Origin: QHCF01 sp003244275
GTDB taxonomy: Bacteria; Actinomycetota; Acidimicrobiia; Acidimicrobiales; QHCF01
Length of the DNA: 64,000 nucleotides
Reading direction: 5' to 3'
Assembly (NCBI GenBank): GCA_036806345.1
Contig: DAIROT010000006.1
Location: forward strand, 1-64,000
Shown here: positions 24,030 through 32,485 of the stretch, in pieces
Position numbering within the stretch: position 1 is the first letter of the stretch
Layout: every line of letters begins with the position of its first letter
The notes under the pieces: generated by a model
Seen by the model: only the letters and a program-made list of their open reading frames with translations
Databases searched by the model: none
Told to the model about the DNA's origin: nothing
Translations under genes and position numbers: made by a program

Positions 24030-25399
24030 CGGGCCTTGCCGGCCCCGTGGCCGGGGCCCTTGTCGTGATTGCCGGGCCCGGCGGGGGGAGTCGTGTTGGT
24101 AGCTCCCGGGGTGGTCGTGGGCGCCGAAGTGGTCGTGGCAGGCGGGCTGGCGGGGGCCTGACTGGTGGTGGTGACATCGTTGGTAGCGCTCGGCACTGTC
24201 CGGTGGGCGGTCGACGGGGTCGCCTCGGTGGAGATGGTTGTCTGGACCACTGACGTGCTTGATGGGCTGGTGGGAGCATGGGGAGGGCTGTTAGCGGACG
24301 GCAGGGCGATGGCCACCACTGCCCCTAGAGCGGCCAGTACCAGGACCGCGATGACGAAGGCCCTGGATCGCCTCGACTGGCGCGAGGGAATGTCGGGCCG
24401 ACCTGGGGAGCCGACCGCCCGTCGGTCCTCCCGGCTGGCGACGGTGCTGGCTCTGGCCAGGCCGGGCAGCCCAGGCAGCACCGAGGTGGGATCAGCCACT
24501 GGGTCGCCGGGAAGCACCACCGTCGGGTCAATCCCCCCGACCCCTGGGCTGGCGGCGGTCGCCACCGCCGCCAGACCCCCGCCGGTCAGGGCATCCGCCA
24601 TCTGCGTGGCGGACCCGAAACGATCCTCGGGGCGGCGAGCCAGCGCCCGGGTCACGGTGGCGATCACCGCTGGGCTGAGGTCGGGGCGGTGCTCGGCCAG
24701 AGGCAGAGGATCGGTGTGCTGGATGGCCCCCGCCACGGCCAGAGGCGTGGCCCCGGCAAAGGGCTTGACCCCAGCCAGGGCCTCATAGATCACCGCCCCG
24801 ACCGCCCACAGGTCGCAGGCCACGGTGGCGGGCTGCCCGGCCAGCCGCTCGGGTGCCAGGTAGGCGGGGGTACCGATCAGCATGGCGGTGGCGGTCAAGT
24901 CGGTGGATTGTCCCTGCCGGGGCTCGAGGCCCTTGGCGATGCCGAAGTCGGCCACCTTCACCGATCCGTTCCCAGCGACCAGGATGTTGCCTGGCTTGAT
25001 GTCTCGGTGGATGATGCCAGCGCCATGGGCCATGGACAGGGCAGCCAGCACCTCGGCGCCCATGCGGGTGACCTGTACCTCTCCCAGCGGGCCGGTTCGG
25101 ATGAGGTCGGCCAGGGTCTCTCCCGAGAGGCGCTCCATGACGATGTACGGACGCCCACCGCTCTCCCCGGTGTCGAACACGCTCACCACGTTGGGATGGA
25201 CCAGTCGGGCCGCCGAGCGGGCCTCCGCCTCGAAGCGGCTGCGCAGTCCCGGGTCAGCCGCCAGATCCGCCCTCAGCACCTTGATGGCCACCTGTCGGTC
25301 AAGACGGTCGTCGACACCTTGGTAGACGACTGCCATCCCCCCTCGGCCCAGCACCGGTCCCAACTGGTAGCGATCGGCCAGAACCGGCCTGACCCCCAT
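24026..25399 (-). CDS. Membrane Ser/Thr protein kinase (PknB type)
   Basis: This 457-residue kinase has an N-terminal catalytic domain (about residues 8-265) with the glycine loop LGRGGMAVVYQG, lysine in VAIKVL, HRDIKPGNIL, DFGIAKG and APERL. A juxtamembrane linker and one membrane helix (AFVIAVLVLAALGAVVAIAL) follow. The outside part is a Thr/Pro-rich tail with no PASTA repeats, so the ligand is not obvious. The start is ATG at 25399. It overlaps the GT-C-like gene and is divergent from mobA-fdhD. Confidence 0.93.
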   Translation of the reverse strand: MGVRPVLADRYQLGPVLGRGGMAVVYQGVDDRLDRQVAIKVLRADLAADPGLRSRFEAEARSAARLVHPNVVSVFDTGESGGRPYIVMERLSGETLADLIRTGPLGEVQVTRMGAEVLAALSMAHGAGIIHRDIKPGNILVAGNGSVKVADFGIAKGLEPRQGQSTDLTATAMLIGTPAYLAPERLAGQPATVACDLWAVGAVIYEALAGVKPFAGATPLAVAGAIQHTDPLPLAEHRPDLSPAVIATVTRALARRPEDRFGSATQMADALTGGGLAAVATAASPGVGGIDPTVVLPGDPVADPTSVLPGLPGLARASTVASREDRRAVGSPGRPDIPSRQSRRSRAFVIAVLVLAALGAVVAIALPSANSPPHAPTSPSSTSVVQTTISTEATPSTAHRTVPSATNDVTTTSQAPASPPATTTSAPTTTPGATNTTPPAGPGNHDKGPGHGAGKAR

Positions 25400-25459
25400 C
25401 TTGCCTGGCTCGCCCGGCTGTCCCGATCCCAGGTTCTCAGCCCCCCCGACCACTCGCGA

Positions 25460-25465
25460 CACAAT
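25460..25465 (+). promoter_or_regulatory. Candidate -10 for mobA-fdhD (leaderless)
   Basis: CACAAT ends 6 nt before the GTG at 25472. The same hexamer and spacing recur before the gene at 26975. Confidence 0.45.
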
Positions 25466-25471
25466 AGGTGG

Positions 25472-26935
25472 GTGGCCGGCCAACCTCGCGTGGCCGGCCT
25501 GGCCGGCATCCTGCTCACCGGCGGGGCCAGCCGCCGCATGGGCACCGACAAGGCGACAATGGTCATCGAGGGTGAGACCTGCGCTCGACGGGTCGGTCGG
25601 CTGCTGGCTCGGGTCGTCTCGGTGGCCCTGGAGGTCGGCCCTGGCCACTCCGGACTGCCGGTCGTGGTCGAGCCTCGGCCCGGGAACGGGCCCCTGGTGG
25701 CGCTGGCGGCGGCCGCCGATGAGTTGGGTCGAACCGGTCATCACGGCCCGGCCCTGGTGCTGGCTTGTGACCTGCCCCTGCTGAGCGAAGGGCTCCTGCG
25801 GTTGCTGGCCACCTGGCCAGGAGACGGCACCGTCATACCAGTGGTGGCCGGCCGGGCTCAGTCCCTGTGCGCTCGCCTGTCCTCGACAGCTCTGGCCGAC
25901 GCCCCAGTGGTGGCAGAGACCGGCCGATGTTCGCTGGCGGCTCTGCTGGAGCGTCACCCGGTGACCTGGCTGGGCAAGGATGCCTGGGGCCAGGTAGCCA
26001 CCGAGGCAACCTTCGCCGACGTGGACACACCGGACGACCTGATCCGGCTGGGTCTGGCCATCCCGGAGCGTCCAATCAGCCGACTGGGCGGGGGATCACC
26101 GCGTTCAGGCGTCACCGCCGTGCGAGTCACCGCCCTGCGGGGTGACCGCCACCTCGAGTTGCCGGACCAGGTGGTGACCGAGGAGCCCATGGAGATTCGG
26201 GTGGCCGGTCCCGGCCAGCCTGGGTTGCCGGTCACCACGACCATGCGAACGCCGGGGCACGACTTCGAGCTGGCCGTCGGCTTCCTGGTCTCCGAAGGCA
26301 TCGTCGGGGCTGGCCGCGAGGTGCTGGGCGTCGATTACTGCAACGATCTGGAAGACCCAGCCCAGCGATTCAACGTGGTCACGGTCAGGCTGACCCGAGC
26401 AGTGGACAACAGTGCCGTCCGGCGCAACTTCTCCATCACCGCCAGCTGCGGCATCTGCGGAACGGCCACGCTCGAACAGCTCATGGTGCGCTGCCCGCCC
26501 CTGGCCACCGAAGCGGATACTGGCGTGCCAGCATCGGTGCTGCTCGGGCTGCCCGATTCCCTTCGAGAGGCCCAGCGCCTGTTCTCCCGGACGGGGGGGC
26601 TGCATGCTGCCGGGCTCTTCACCAGGGACGGGTCGCTGCTCTCGGTCCGAGAAGACGTCGGTCGCCACAACGCCCTCGACAAGCTGGTGGGTCAGGCCGT
26701 CCTGGCTGGTGAGCTGCCTCTGTCCGAGCGGGTGCTGGCCCTGTCCGGGCGGGTCAGCTTTGAGCTGGTACAAAAGGCAGCCGTGGCTGGCATACCCGTC
26801 CTGGTGGCCGTCTCTGCCCCCTCCAGCTTGGCGGTGGCGACTGCCGAACGCCTCGCTGTCACGCTGGTTGGCTTCGCACGAGGTGATCGTGCCAACATCT
26901 ACAGCCATCCGACACGGGTGGCCCTCGACTGCTGA
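25472..26935 (+). CDS. MobA-FdhD fusion: molybdenum cofactor maturation
   Basis: One 487-residue frame joins two enzymes. Residues about 7-195 are MobA-like, which adds GMP to molybdopterin: GILLTGGASRRMGTDKA, NGPLVAL, ACDLPLL and FADVDTPDDL. Residues about 205-485 are FdhD-like, which passes sulfur to the molybdenum site of formate dehydrogenase: TMRTPGHDFELAVGFLVSEG, the cysteine pair in ASCGICGTA and VREDVGRHNALDK. No stop or frameshift separates the halves. No formate dehydrogenase gene is in the window. The GTG at 25472 is supported by CACAAT 6 nt upstream. Confidence 0.92.
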   Translation: MAGQPRVAGLAGILLTGGASRRMGTDKATMVIEGETCARRVGRLLARVVSVALEVGPGHSGLPVVVEPRPGNGPLVALAAAADELGRTGHHGPALVLACDLPLLSEGLLRLLATWPGDGTVIPVVAGRAQSLCARLSSTALADAPVVAETGRCSLAALLERHPVTWLGKDAWGQVATEATFADVDTPDDLIRLGLAIPERPISRLGGGSPRSGVTAVRVTALRGDRHLELPDQVVTEEPMEIRVAGPGQPGLPVTTTMRTPGHDFELAVGFLVSEGIVGAGREVLGVDYCNDLEDPAQRFNVVTVRLTRAVDNSAVRRNFSITASCGICGTATLEQLMVRCPPLATEADTGVPASVLLGLPDSLREAQRLFSRTGGLHAAGLFTRDGSLLSVREDVGRHNALDKLVGQAVLAGELPLSERVLALSGRVSFELVQKAAVAGIPVLVAVSAPSSLAVATAERLAVTLVGFARGDRANIYSHPTRVALDC

Positions 26936-26962
26936 GGGGCTGCGGCTCAAGGTCTGATCGGC

Positions 26963-26968
26963 CACAAT
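26963..26968 (+). promoter_or_regulatory. Candidate -10 for the acyl-CoA dehydrogenase-like gene (leaderless)
   Basis: CACAAT ends 6 nt before the GTG at 26975. Confidence 0.45.
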
Positions 26969-26974
26969 GGCCCG

Positions 26975-28135
26975 GTGGAACACACCGACCCGGTGGCCGC
27001 GGCCCAACGAGTGGCCTACGAGCTGCTGATCCCTCGGGCCGAGGACACTGACCAGGCCGCCGTCGTGCCCAGGGGCAACCTGGAGGCACTGGCCCAGGCC
27101 GGACTCTACGGCCTGGCCTGCCCGGGACCGTCCCAGGCCTCCGGGCCAGCCATGCGCCAGGTACAGGAGATCCTGGCCGGCGCGTGCGGGGCGACTTACT
27201 TCGTTTGGGCCCAGCACCACTCGCCGGTACGCCTGCTGGCCGCCACCGCCAACGACGGGCTGCGCCGGCGTTGGCTGGAGCCACTCTGCAGTGGACAGGC
27301 CCTGGCCGGTGTGGCGTTCGCCTACCTGCGCCGGCCCGGGCCGGCGGCGGTGACTGCGGAGCCGGTCGGCGGCGGCTGGCTGGTAAACGGGACGGCGCCG
27401 TTCGTGACCTCATGGGGATTGGCCGATCTCTTCGTCGTGGTGGCGGCGACGGGCGACGGGCAGCTGGTCTGGTTCTGCCTCCAAGGACGGGCCACCCCCG
27501 CGGTGAGTCCGTCGGCGCCGCTGGCCCTCGCCGTGCTCCAGGCCACCTCGACCGTTCAGCTGACCTTCGACGGGCTGTTGGTGGGCAACGACGACGTCTT
27601 GGGCGTGGAGCCGCTGGCCGCCTGGCGCGGGCGGGACCGCCTGGCCACGGCCCAGCCCAGCGCGGCGGCTTTCGGGTTAGCCGGCAGGGGCTGTGCCCTC
27701 CTGGCCGAGCGAGCCCAGGAAGCACCCCAGGTGGGCGAGGCGGCGGCCGCTCTGGCCCACGAGCTGGGGCGCTGTCGAGATCATGGCTACGGCCTGGCCG
27801 ATGCCCTGGCGGGAGGAGTCATGCCGCTCCCGGTCGACGCCGCCGGCCCCGGGGAGACCGACCCCGGGGAGGCGGGTGACCGACTCGACGAGCACCTGGC
27901 GGCCATGGTGGCAGCGCGAGCGTGGGCCCTCGACCTGGCCCAGCGAGGCGCCCTGGCGCTGGTGGCTGCGGTCGGGGGCCGGGCCATGACCCGATCCCAC
28001 CCGGCCCAGCGCCTGGTCCGAGAGGCCGCCTTCTACGCTGTCCAGGCCCAGACCGGCGCCTTGCGGACCGCCACTCTGGGGCGCCTGTCGGCACCAGGCA
28101 CTATTTGCGACGGTGGGCCCACGCCTCTGAGTTGA
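26975..28135 (+). CDS. Acyl-CoA dehydrogenase-like flavoprotein
   Basis: This 386-residue protein follows the acyl-CoA dehydrogenase plan: an N-terminal helical part, a middle segment with AGVAFAYLRRPG, GGWLVNGTAPFVTSWGLADLFVVVA (flavin and substrate side) and a C-terminal helical bundle. It is divergent from standard members and I cannot point to the catalytic glutamate, so the substrate is open. It starts at GTG 26975 and follows mobA-fdhD by 39 nt with its own possible -10. Confidence 0.78.
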   Translation: MEHTDPVAAAQRVAYELLIPRAEDTDQAAVVPRGNLEALAQAGLYGLACPGPSQASGPAMRQVQEILAGACGATYFVWAQHHSPVRLLAATANDGLRRRWLEPLCSGQALAGVAFAYLRRPGPAAVTAEPVGGGWLVNGTAPFVTSWGLADLFVVVAATGDGQLVWFCLQGRATPAVSPSAPLALAVLQATSTVQLTFDGLLVGNDDVLGVEPLAAWRGRDRLATAQPSAAAFGLAGRGCALLAERAQEAPQVGEAAAALAHELGRCRDHGYGLADALAGGVMPLPVDAAGPGETDPGEAGDRLDEHLAAMVAARAWALDLAQRGALALVAAVGGRAMTRSHPAQRLVREAAFYAVQAQTGALRTATLGRLSAPGTICDGGPTPLS

Positions 28136-28144
28136 GGAGCTGCT

Positions 28145-28159
28145 CGGGCTGTTGGCCCG
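28145..28159. terminator. Small hairpin between convergent genes
   Basis: CGGGC and GCCCG pair around TGTTG between the ends of the acyl-CoA dehydrogenase-like gene and the hydrolase gene. The stem is only five pairs long. Confidence 0.3.
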
Positions 28160-28164
28160 GAACT

Positions 28165-28965
28165 TCAAGGCCTGACGGTCTGGTGACGGACCACCTCGGC
28201 CAGCTGGTCGGGTGCCTCCAGGGGGAGAAAGTGTCCGACGCCGGGAACGACATGAAACACGGCCGTCGGGATGGCTCGGGTCAGGTCTCTGGCCACCCCA
28301 ACCGGGACTACCCGATCGCGACCGCCAGCCACCACCGTGGTCGGCGCTCGCACCTTCCCCAGGCCAGCCTCCAGGGCCGGCACCTCGGCCAGCATGGTCC
28401 GTTGCTCGACGGCGAAGCTGCGCCAGGCCCGGCCCTGCTCACAGCGCAGCTGATCGGCACCCAGCCAGGCGGCCGGCCAACCGGCCGCCCGGACTCCAAG
28501 GCGTCGCGGCAGACGGGTCGGCGTCCGGCGTTGCAGGTGGGGAACCAGGCGCCCGGCCAGGGCCAGGGCTGCGAAGGCCATGGCTTCGCCCACACCGGGC
28601 AGGGCCAGGAATCGATCGAGATTCCCCAGGCCGGCCACCGTGCCGATGGATGACACCAGGACCAAGCCACTCACCCGCTCGGGGTGGCGTTGGGCCAGGG
28701 CCAGGGCCACGCCCCCGCCCAAGCTGTGCCCCACCACGGTGGCGGCCGAAAGGCCGACCTGATCGAGCAGTCCGACCAGGGCATCGGCGTTGGCCGCCAA
28801 GCCGAGGGCCGCTCCGCCGGTGGCCCCATAGCCCGGACGGTCGGGCGCCACCACCCGGTGGGACGACTCCAACCGGGAGGACAGGGCCTCCCAGTCCCAG
28901 TGGCTGCCGGGTTGACCATGGACCAGGAGCACTGGCGGCCCACTGCCCCGGTCAGCCGTGTACAC
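28165..28965 (-). CDS. Alpha/beta hydrolase
   Basis: This 266-residue enzyme has the oxyanion motif LVHGQPGSHWDW, the nucleophile elbow VVGHSLGGG with serine near residue 99, an aspartate in VVAGGRDRVVP and the histidine in VPGVGHFLPLE. A helical cap lies in between. The substrate is unknown. The GTG at 28965 has TAGGCT 6 nt upstream. Confidence 0.92.
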   Translation of the reverse strand: MYTADRGSGPPVLLVHGQPGSHWDWEALSSRLESSHRVVAPDRPGYGATGGAALGLAANADALVGLLDQVGLSAATVVGHSLGGGVALALAQRHPERVSGLVLVSSIGTVAGLGNLDRFLALPGVGEAMAFAALALAGRLVPHLQRRTPTRLPRRLGVRAAGWPAAWLGADQLRCEQGRAWRSFAVEQRTMLAEVPALEAGLGKVRAPTTVVAGGRDRVVPVGVARDLTRAIPTAVFHVVPGVGHFLPLEAPDQLAEVVRHQTVRP

Positions 28966-28971
28966 GCTGGC

Positions 28972-28977
28972 AGCCTA
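28972..28977 (-). promoter_or_regulatory. Candidate -10 for the alpha/beta hydrolase gene (leaderless)
   Basis: TAGGCT ends 6 nt before the GTG at 28965. Confidence 0.45.
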
Positions 28978-29024
28978 CGGGGCACGACCGGCGGTCCGGG
29001 GCGTGGGAGTCCGGCGGAGAGGCT

Positions 29025-29867
29025 CTATTCCGCGCCTACGACCAGTGGTGAGCGAGCCAGCAGGAAGGTGCCGATGCCCATGACGATAAGGCCCATCGCC
29101 TCCAGGACGGGCGCCCCCCCGGAGGTGGCAATGTGTTCCTGGAAGGCGAGGGCCCCGATGACGATGCTCACCACCGGGTCGACCACCGTCAGCATGGGCA
29201 GGGACAGGCGCAGTGGTCCGGCCTGGAAGGCACTCTGCCCCACCACCAGGCCAGTCACGCCACACGCCACCATCGCGTAAGGCTCCCAGCTGGTGAAGAG
29301 GTGGACCACGCCGTGCTGGAGCAGACGGGCGGTCACCTCGGTCAGGGCCGCAGTCAGCCCGTAGAGGACACCGGCGGCGGCGGCCAGCATGGTGGCTCGG
29401 CCCGCCCCTTGATGGGCGGGAGCAGCCAGCCCCAGCACGGCGGTGGGTATCAGGGTGGCCACCAGCGTCACCACCCAGGTAATGGCTCGGGGATGGTGCC
29501 CGGGACCGGGAGAGGCCACCACCAAGAAGCCGGCCAACCCGATGACCACGGCCGCCGACCCCAGCCACTCCAGGCGGGTCAGGCGCCGGTGCGAGAGGGC
29601 GGCCCCTACCGGCAGGGCGAACAGCAGGCCGCTCACCAGCAGGGGCTGGACAAGGACCAGTGAGCCGTGCCCGAGCGCGATGAACTGCAGGACGTATGCT
29701 GCCGCATCGCTCACGATGCCGACGACCCACAGCGGACGGGCCGCCAGGCCAACGAGGAGCCCCACCCGCATCGAGCTGGAATGCGGCTCAGCCCTCGCCG
29801 TGTGGTGCTGGAGCACCGAAGCCACCGCGTAGAGCAGGGCCGAGCCAAGAGCGACAACGATGATCAT
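29025..29867 (-). CDS. DMT-superfamily membrane transporter
   Basis: This 280-residue protein has about nine or ten membrane helices in two EamA-like halves. The first half includes ASVLQHHTA and DAAAYVLQFIALGHGSLVLVQPLL; the second has VVDPVVSIVIGALAFQEH near the C-terminus. The substrate is unknown. The ATG at 29867 starts MIIVVALGSALLYAVAS and lies 6 bp from the GTG of the divergent gene at 29874. TATCGT is 9 nt upstream. Confidence 0.85.
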   Translation of the reverse strand: MIIVVALGSALLYAVASVLQHHTARAEPHSSSMRVGLLVGLAARPLWVVGIVSDAAAYVLQFIALGHGSLVLVQPLLVSGLLFALPVGAALSHRRLTRLEWLGSAAVVIGLAGFLVVASPGPGHHPRAITWVVTLVATLIPTAVLGLAAPAHQGAGRATMLAAAAGVLYGLTAALTEVTARLLQHGVVHLFTSWEPYAMVACGVTGLVVGQSAFQAGPLRLSLPMLTVVDPVVSIVIGALAFQEHIATSGGAPVLEAMGLIVMGIGTFLLARSPLVVGAE

Positions 29868-29869
29868 CG
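29858..29869. repeat. 12-bp palindrome over the divergent start region
   Basis: CGATGATCATCG is a perfect palindrome that covers the start codon of the transporter gene and lies just before the GTG at 29874. It could be an operator acting on both genes. Confidence 0.5.
29862..29867 (+). promoter_or_regulatory. Candidate -10 for the gene at 29874 (leaderless)
   Basis: GATCAT ends 6 nt before the GTG at 29874 and covers the start codon of the divergent transporter. It is a weak match. Confidence 0.3.
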
Positions 29870-29873
29870 TGCA

Positions 29874-31655
29874 GTGACGATAGGTTCTCCGGCCGCGGGC
29901 AGCGTCCTGGTCGTCTCGGCCAGCATGGGCGGGGGCCACGACGGGGCGGCCAGGGAGCTGTGCCGCCGGCTGGAGGAGCGGGGCTGGCATACCCGCATGG
30001 TCGACTTCCTGCGGGCTGCCCCGGTCATGGGACGGTTGCTGCGCTGGGGTTACACGGCCCAGCTCCGGGCGGCGCCGTGGACCTACGAGGCCACCTACCA
30101 GGTGTGGGCCCAGTCAGTGCTGGCCCGGCCGCTCGTGGTGGTTCTCGCCTTCGTCTTCGGTCGGCGGATGCGGCGCTGGGCGGTCCAGCTGGGGGCCGAC
30201 GCGGTCGTGACCACCTATCCGCTGGCCTCGGTGGCTCTCGGACATGACCGCCGCCGGGGTCGCCTGGACGTGCCGGTGGTGACGTTCGTGACCGACTTCG
30301 CCGTGCATCCTCTGTGGGTCCATCCCGGCGTGGACCTGAACCTTTGCGTCCACCAGCAGTCGGCCGACCAGGCGGCGGCGGCTACCGGTCGCCCCGCACG
30401 GGCGACGGGACCCATGGTGGCCGAGGCCTTTCGGCGGCCCGGTGGGTCCCGGTTGGAGGCCCGCGCTGCCCTTGGCCTGCCGGCTGAGGGAAGAGTGGTG
30501 CTGGTGGCGGCCGGCTCCTGGGGGGTGGGCGAGCTGGAGGAGACCTTCGACTCCATCCTGGCCTCCGGGCGGTACCTGCCGGTGGTGGTGTGCGGAGCCA
30601 ATAAGCGGCTGCGCCGTCGCCTGGCCGCCCGCGCTGGGGGCGTGGCCATGGGGTGGACCGACCAGATGGCCACCCTCATGACCGCGGCTGACGTGCTGGT
30701 GGAGAACGCCGGCGGGCTCACCTCCATGGAGGCACTCTCGGTGGGCCTGCCGGTGGTTACCTTTCGGCCGATACCGGGACACGGCCGCCAGAACGCCCTG
30801 GAGATGGACAAGGCAGGGGTTACTGCCTACGTGTCAGATCCCGAGCAGCTGATGGCGGCCCTCGACCGGGTCACCACCCTGGCCGGGCGGGGGATGGTGG
30901 CGGCCGGGAGGGCCATGTTCTGCGCTGACCCGACCGACGACATCCTGGAGCTGATCGGCCAGTCAACACCGGTGCCCGGGGCGGCGGTGGATGACGTGCG
31001 TCGCCTCGGGCACCCGAGTCGGCCCCGGCGCCTGATGAAGGCCGGCGCGGCGGCGGCCATGGTCTACGCCGGTCTGAACCTGGCGGCCGACGCGGCCACT
31101 GCCCACGGGCTCGGGGTGGCGCACGCCCAGCCTCACGTCGCCGCCATCTACCTGGGCCTGATGATCGGGCCAGCCAACGCCAGCGGGCCCGTGGCGGCCC
31201 TATTGGCCAGGGACCATGTCACCGCCATAGTCAACGGGCGACTGGCCAGGGTGGACCCTGGCGCCGTTCGTCGCCTGATGGAGGCCGGCGACGAGGTGGC
31301 CAACGGGGGGTGGGGTGACCAGGACCGCCTGCACGTGCTCCAGATGGAGGACGGCGTGTCCCGTACCAACCGTGTGATCCACCTGGCCGGCTATCGGTGC
31401 TGTCGTGACTACGCCCCCCAGCAGGGCATCAATGGCTCCGACCTGGCCCTGGCCAGGATCGCCCACGAGCGCATCGTCCATCCCAGCGCAGTGGTGGGGA
31501 TGGGTGCCCCACTTCCCCGTCTGTCGGCCGGTTGGATCTATGTCATAGACGCTCAGGGAGCCTCGACCACGCTGATCGAGCAGCGCCTGGACCACCTGAT
31601 TGCGGCCGCCAACCAGCGGGGGCTCACCACCGCTTCATTCGCTTCGCTTCGTTGA
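29874..31655 (+). CDS. MGDG-synthase-like glycosyltransferase with degenerate deacetylase domain
   Basis: Residues about 8-370 of this 593-residue protein are a GT28/MGDG-synthase-like transferase that would glycosylate a lipid: VLVVSASMGGGHDGAA, VTFVTDFAVHPLWVHPGVD and ENAGGLTSMEALSVGLPVV. Residues about 385-590 look like a polysaccharide-deacetylase (NodB) fold that has lost its active site: there is no TFDDGP, and GDEVANGGWGD replaces the usual His-x3-His region. An intact deacetylase follows with a TTGA overlap. The GTG at 29874 is the only suitable start. Confidence 0.85.
   Translation: MTIGSPAAGSVLVVSASMGGGHDGAARELCRRLEERGWHTRMVDFLRAAPVMGRLLRWGYTAQLRAAPWTYEATYQVWAQSVLARPLVVVLAFVFGRRMRRWAVQLGADAVVTTYPLASVALGHDRRRGRLDVPVVTFVTDFAVHPLWVHPGVDLNLCVHQQSADQAAAATGRPARATGPMVAEAFRRPGGSRLEARAALGLPAEGRVVLVAAGSWGVGELEETFDSILASGRYLPVVVCGANKRLRRRLAARAGGVAMGWTDQMATLMTAADVLVENAGGLTSMEALSVGLPVVTFRPIPGHGRQNALEMDKAGVTAYVSDPEQLMAALDRVTTLAGRGMVAAGRAMFCADPTDDILELIGQSTPVPGAAVDDVRRLGHPSRPRRLMKAGAAAAMVYAGLNLAADAATAHGLGVAHAQPHVAAIYLGLMIGPANASGPVAALLARDHVTAIVNGRLARVDPGAVRRLMEAGDEVANGGWGDQDRLHVLQMEDGVSRTNRVIHLAGYRCCRDYAPQQGINGSDLALARIAHERIVHPSAVVGMGAPLPRLSAGWIYVIDAQGASTTLIEQRLDHLIAAANQRGLTTASFASLR
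29877..29882 (-). promoter_or_regulatory. Candidate -10 for the DMT transporter (leaderless)
   Basis: TATCGT ends 9 nt before the ATG at 29867 and lies inside codons 2-3 of the divergent gene. Confidence 0.4.
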
Positions 31656-32485
31656 CCGGAGCCGGTCATGGGCGCCCGCGCCGGTCTCCCGAGCGGCGCT
31701 GCCCGGCTGGTCGGGCCGGTGGTCTGGCGGCCGGTCGGGCCAGAGGCGTGGCGGCTGGTCGGGCCGGTGGCCTGGTGGGAGCCGCGGCCGGGGTCAGTCT
31801 GTTGGGCGCTGCCGTACTCCACGCCGGACCGGCCCTGAGCGCCGTCGGCCCCCTGCGCCGGCGCCTGCTCCCTGCACTGGCTGGACTGGGCGACGCCGCC
31901 CATGTGGCCCTCACGTTTGACGACGGCCCCGATCCTGCCTCCACGCCCATGTTCCTCGATGCCCTGGCTGACCTCCGCTGGCGAGCCACCTTCTTCATGC
32001 TTGGTGACATGGCCCGCCGCTGCCCGTCCCTGGCGGCCGAGGTGGCGGCCGCCGGTCACGAGGTAGCCCTGCACGGCGACGGCCACAGATCCCACCTGTG
32101 GCGCACTCCCCGAAGTGTGGCCGACGACGTCCGCCGGGGACTCGACTCCGTGGCCCAGGCGACCGGAGCCGTACCGGTGTGGTGGCGGCCCCCCTACGGC
32201 GTTATCACCAGCAGTGGCTTGCGGGCCAGCCACCAGGCCGGTCTTCGCCCGGTGCTGTGGACGACCTGGGGGCGGGACTGGCGGACCGAAGCTACCCCGG
32301 ACACCGTGATGGCTGACGTGGAGACTGACCTGGTGCCGGGCGCCACCGTGCTGCTCCACGACTCCGACTGCACGTCGGCCCCGGGGGCATGGCGTGCTGG
32401 CCTGCTGGCTCTACCGCGGCTGGCCGAGTCCTTCAGCCGACTGGGTTGCGAGGTAGGCCCGCTGGCCGAGCACGGGCTCGACTGA
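31652..32485 (+). CDS. Polysaccharide deacetylase (NodB family)
   Basis: This protein is expected to deacetylate an amino-sugar polymer outside or at the membrane. It has VALTFDDGPDP with the catalytic aspartates, ATFFMLGDMARR, the metal-binding HGDGHRSH, WWRPPYG and a C-terminal VLLHDSD. A membrane helix lies just before the domain. TTG at 31652 overlaps the upstream stop (TTGA) and gives 277 residues; GTG at 31748 would give 245. The extra N-terminus is an 8-residue repeat. Confidence 0.88.
   Translation: MTGAGHGRPRRSPERRCPAGRAGGLAAGRARGVAAGRAGGLVGAAAGVSLLGAAVLHAGPALSAVGPLRRRLLPALAGLGDAAHVALTFDDGPDPASTPMFLDALADLRWRATFFMLGDMARRCPSLAAEVAAAGHEVALHGDGHRSHLWRTPRSVADDVRRGLDSVAQATGAVPVWWRPPYGVITSSGLRASHQAGLRPVLWTTWGRDWRTEATPDTVMADVETDLVPGATVLLHDSDCTSAPGAWRAGLLALPRLAESFSRLGCEVGPLAEHGLD
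31704..31775. repeat. 24-bp tandem repeat, 3 copies, at the deacetylase 5' end
   Basis: Three 24-bp units encode AAGRAGGL-like octapeptides in frame at the N-terminus of the deacetylase, 50-120 bp after the gene junction. Confidence 0.8.
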
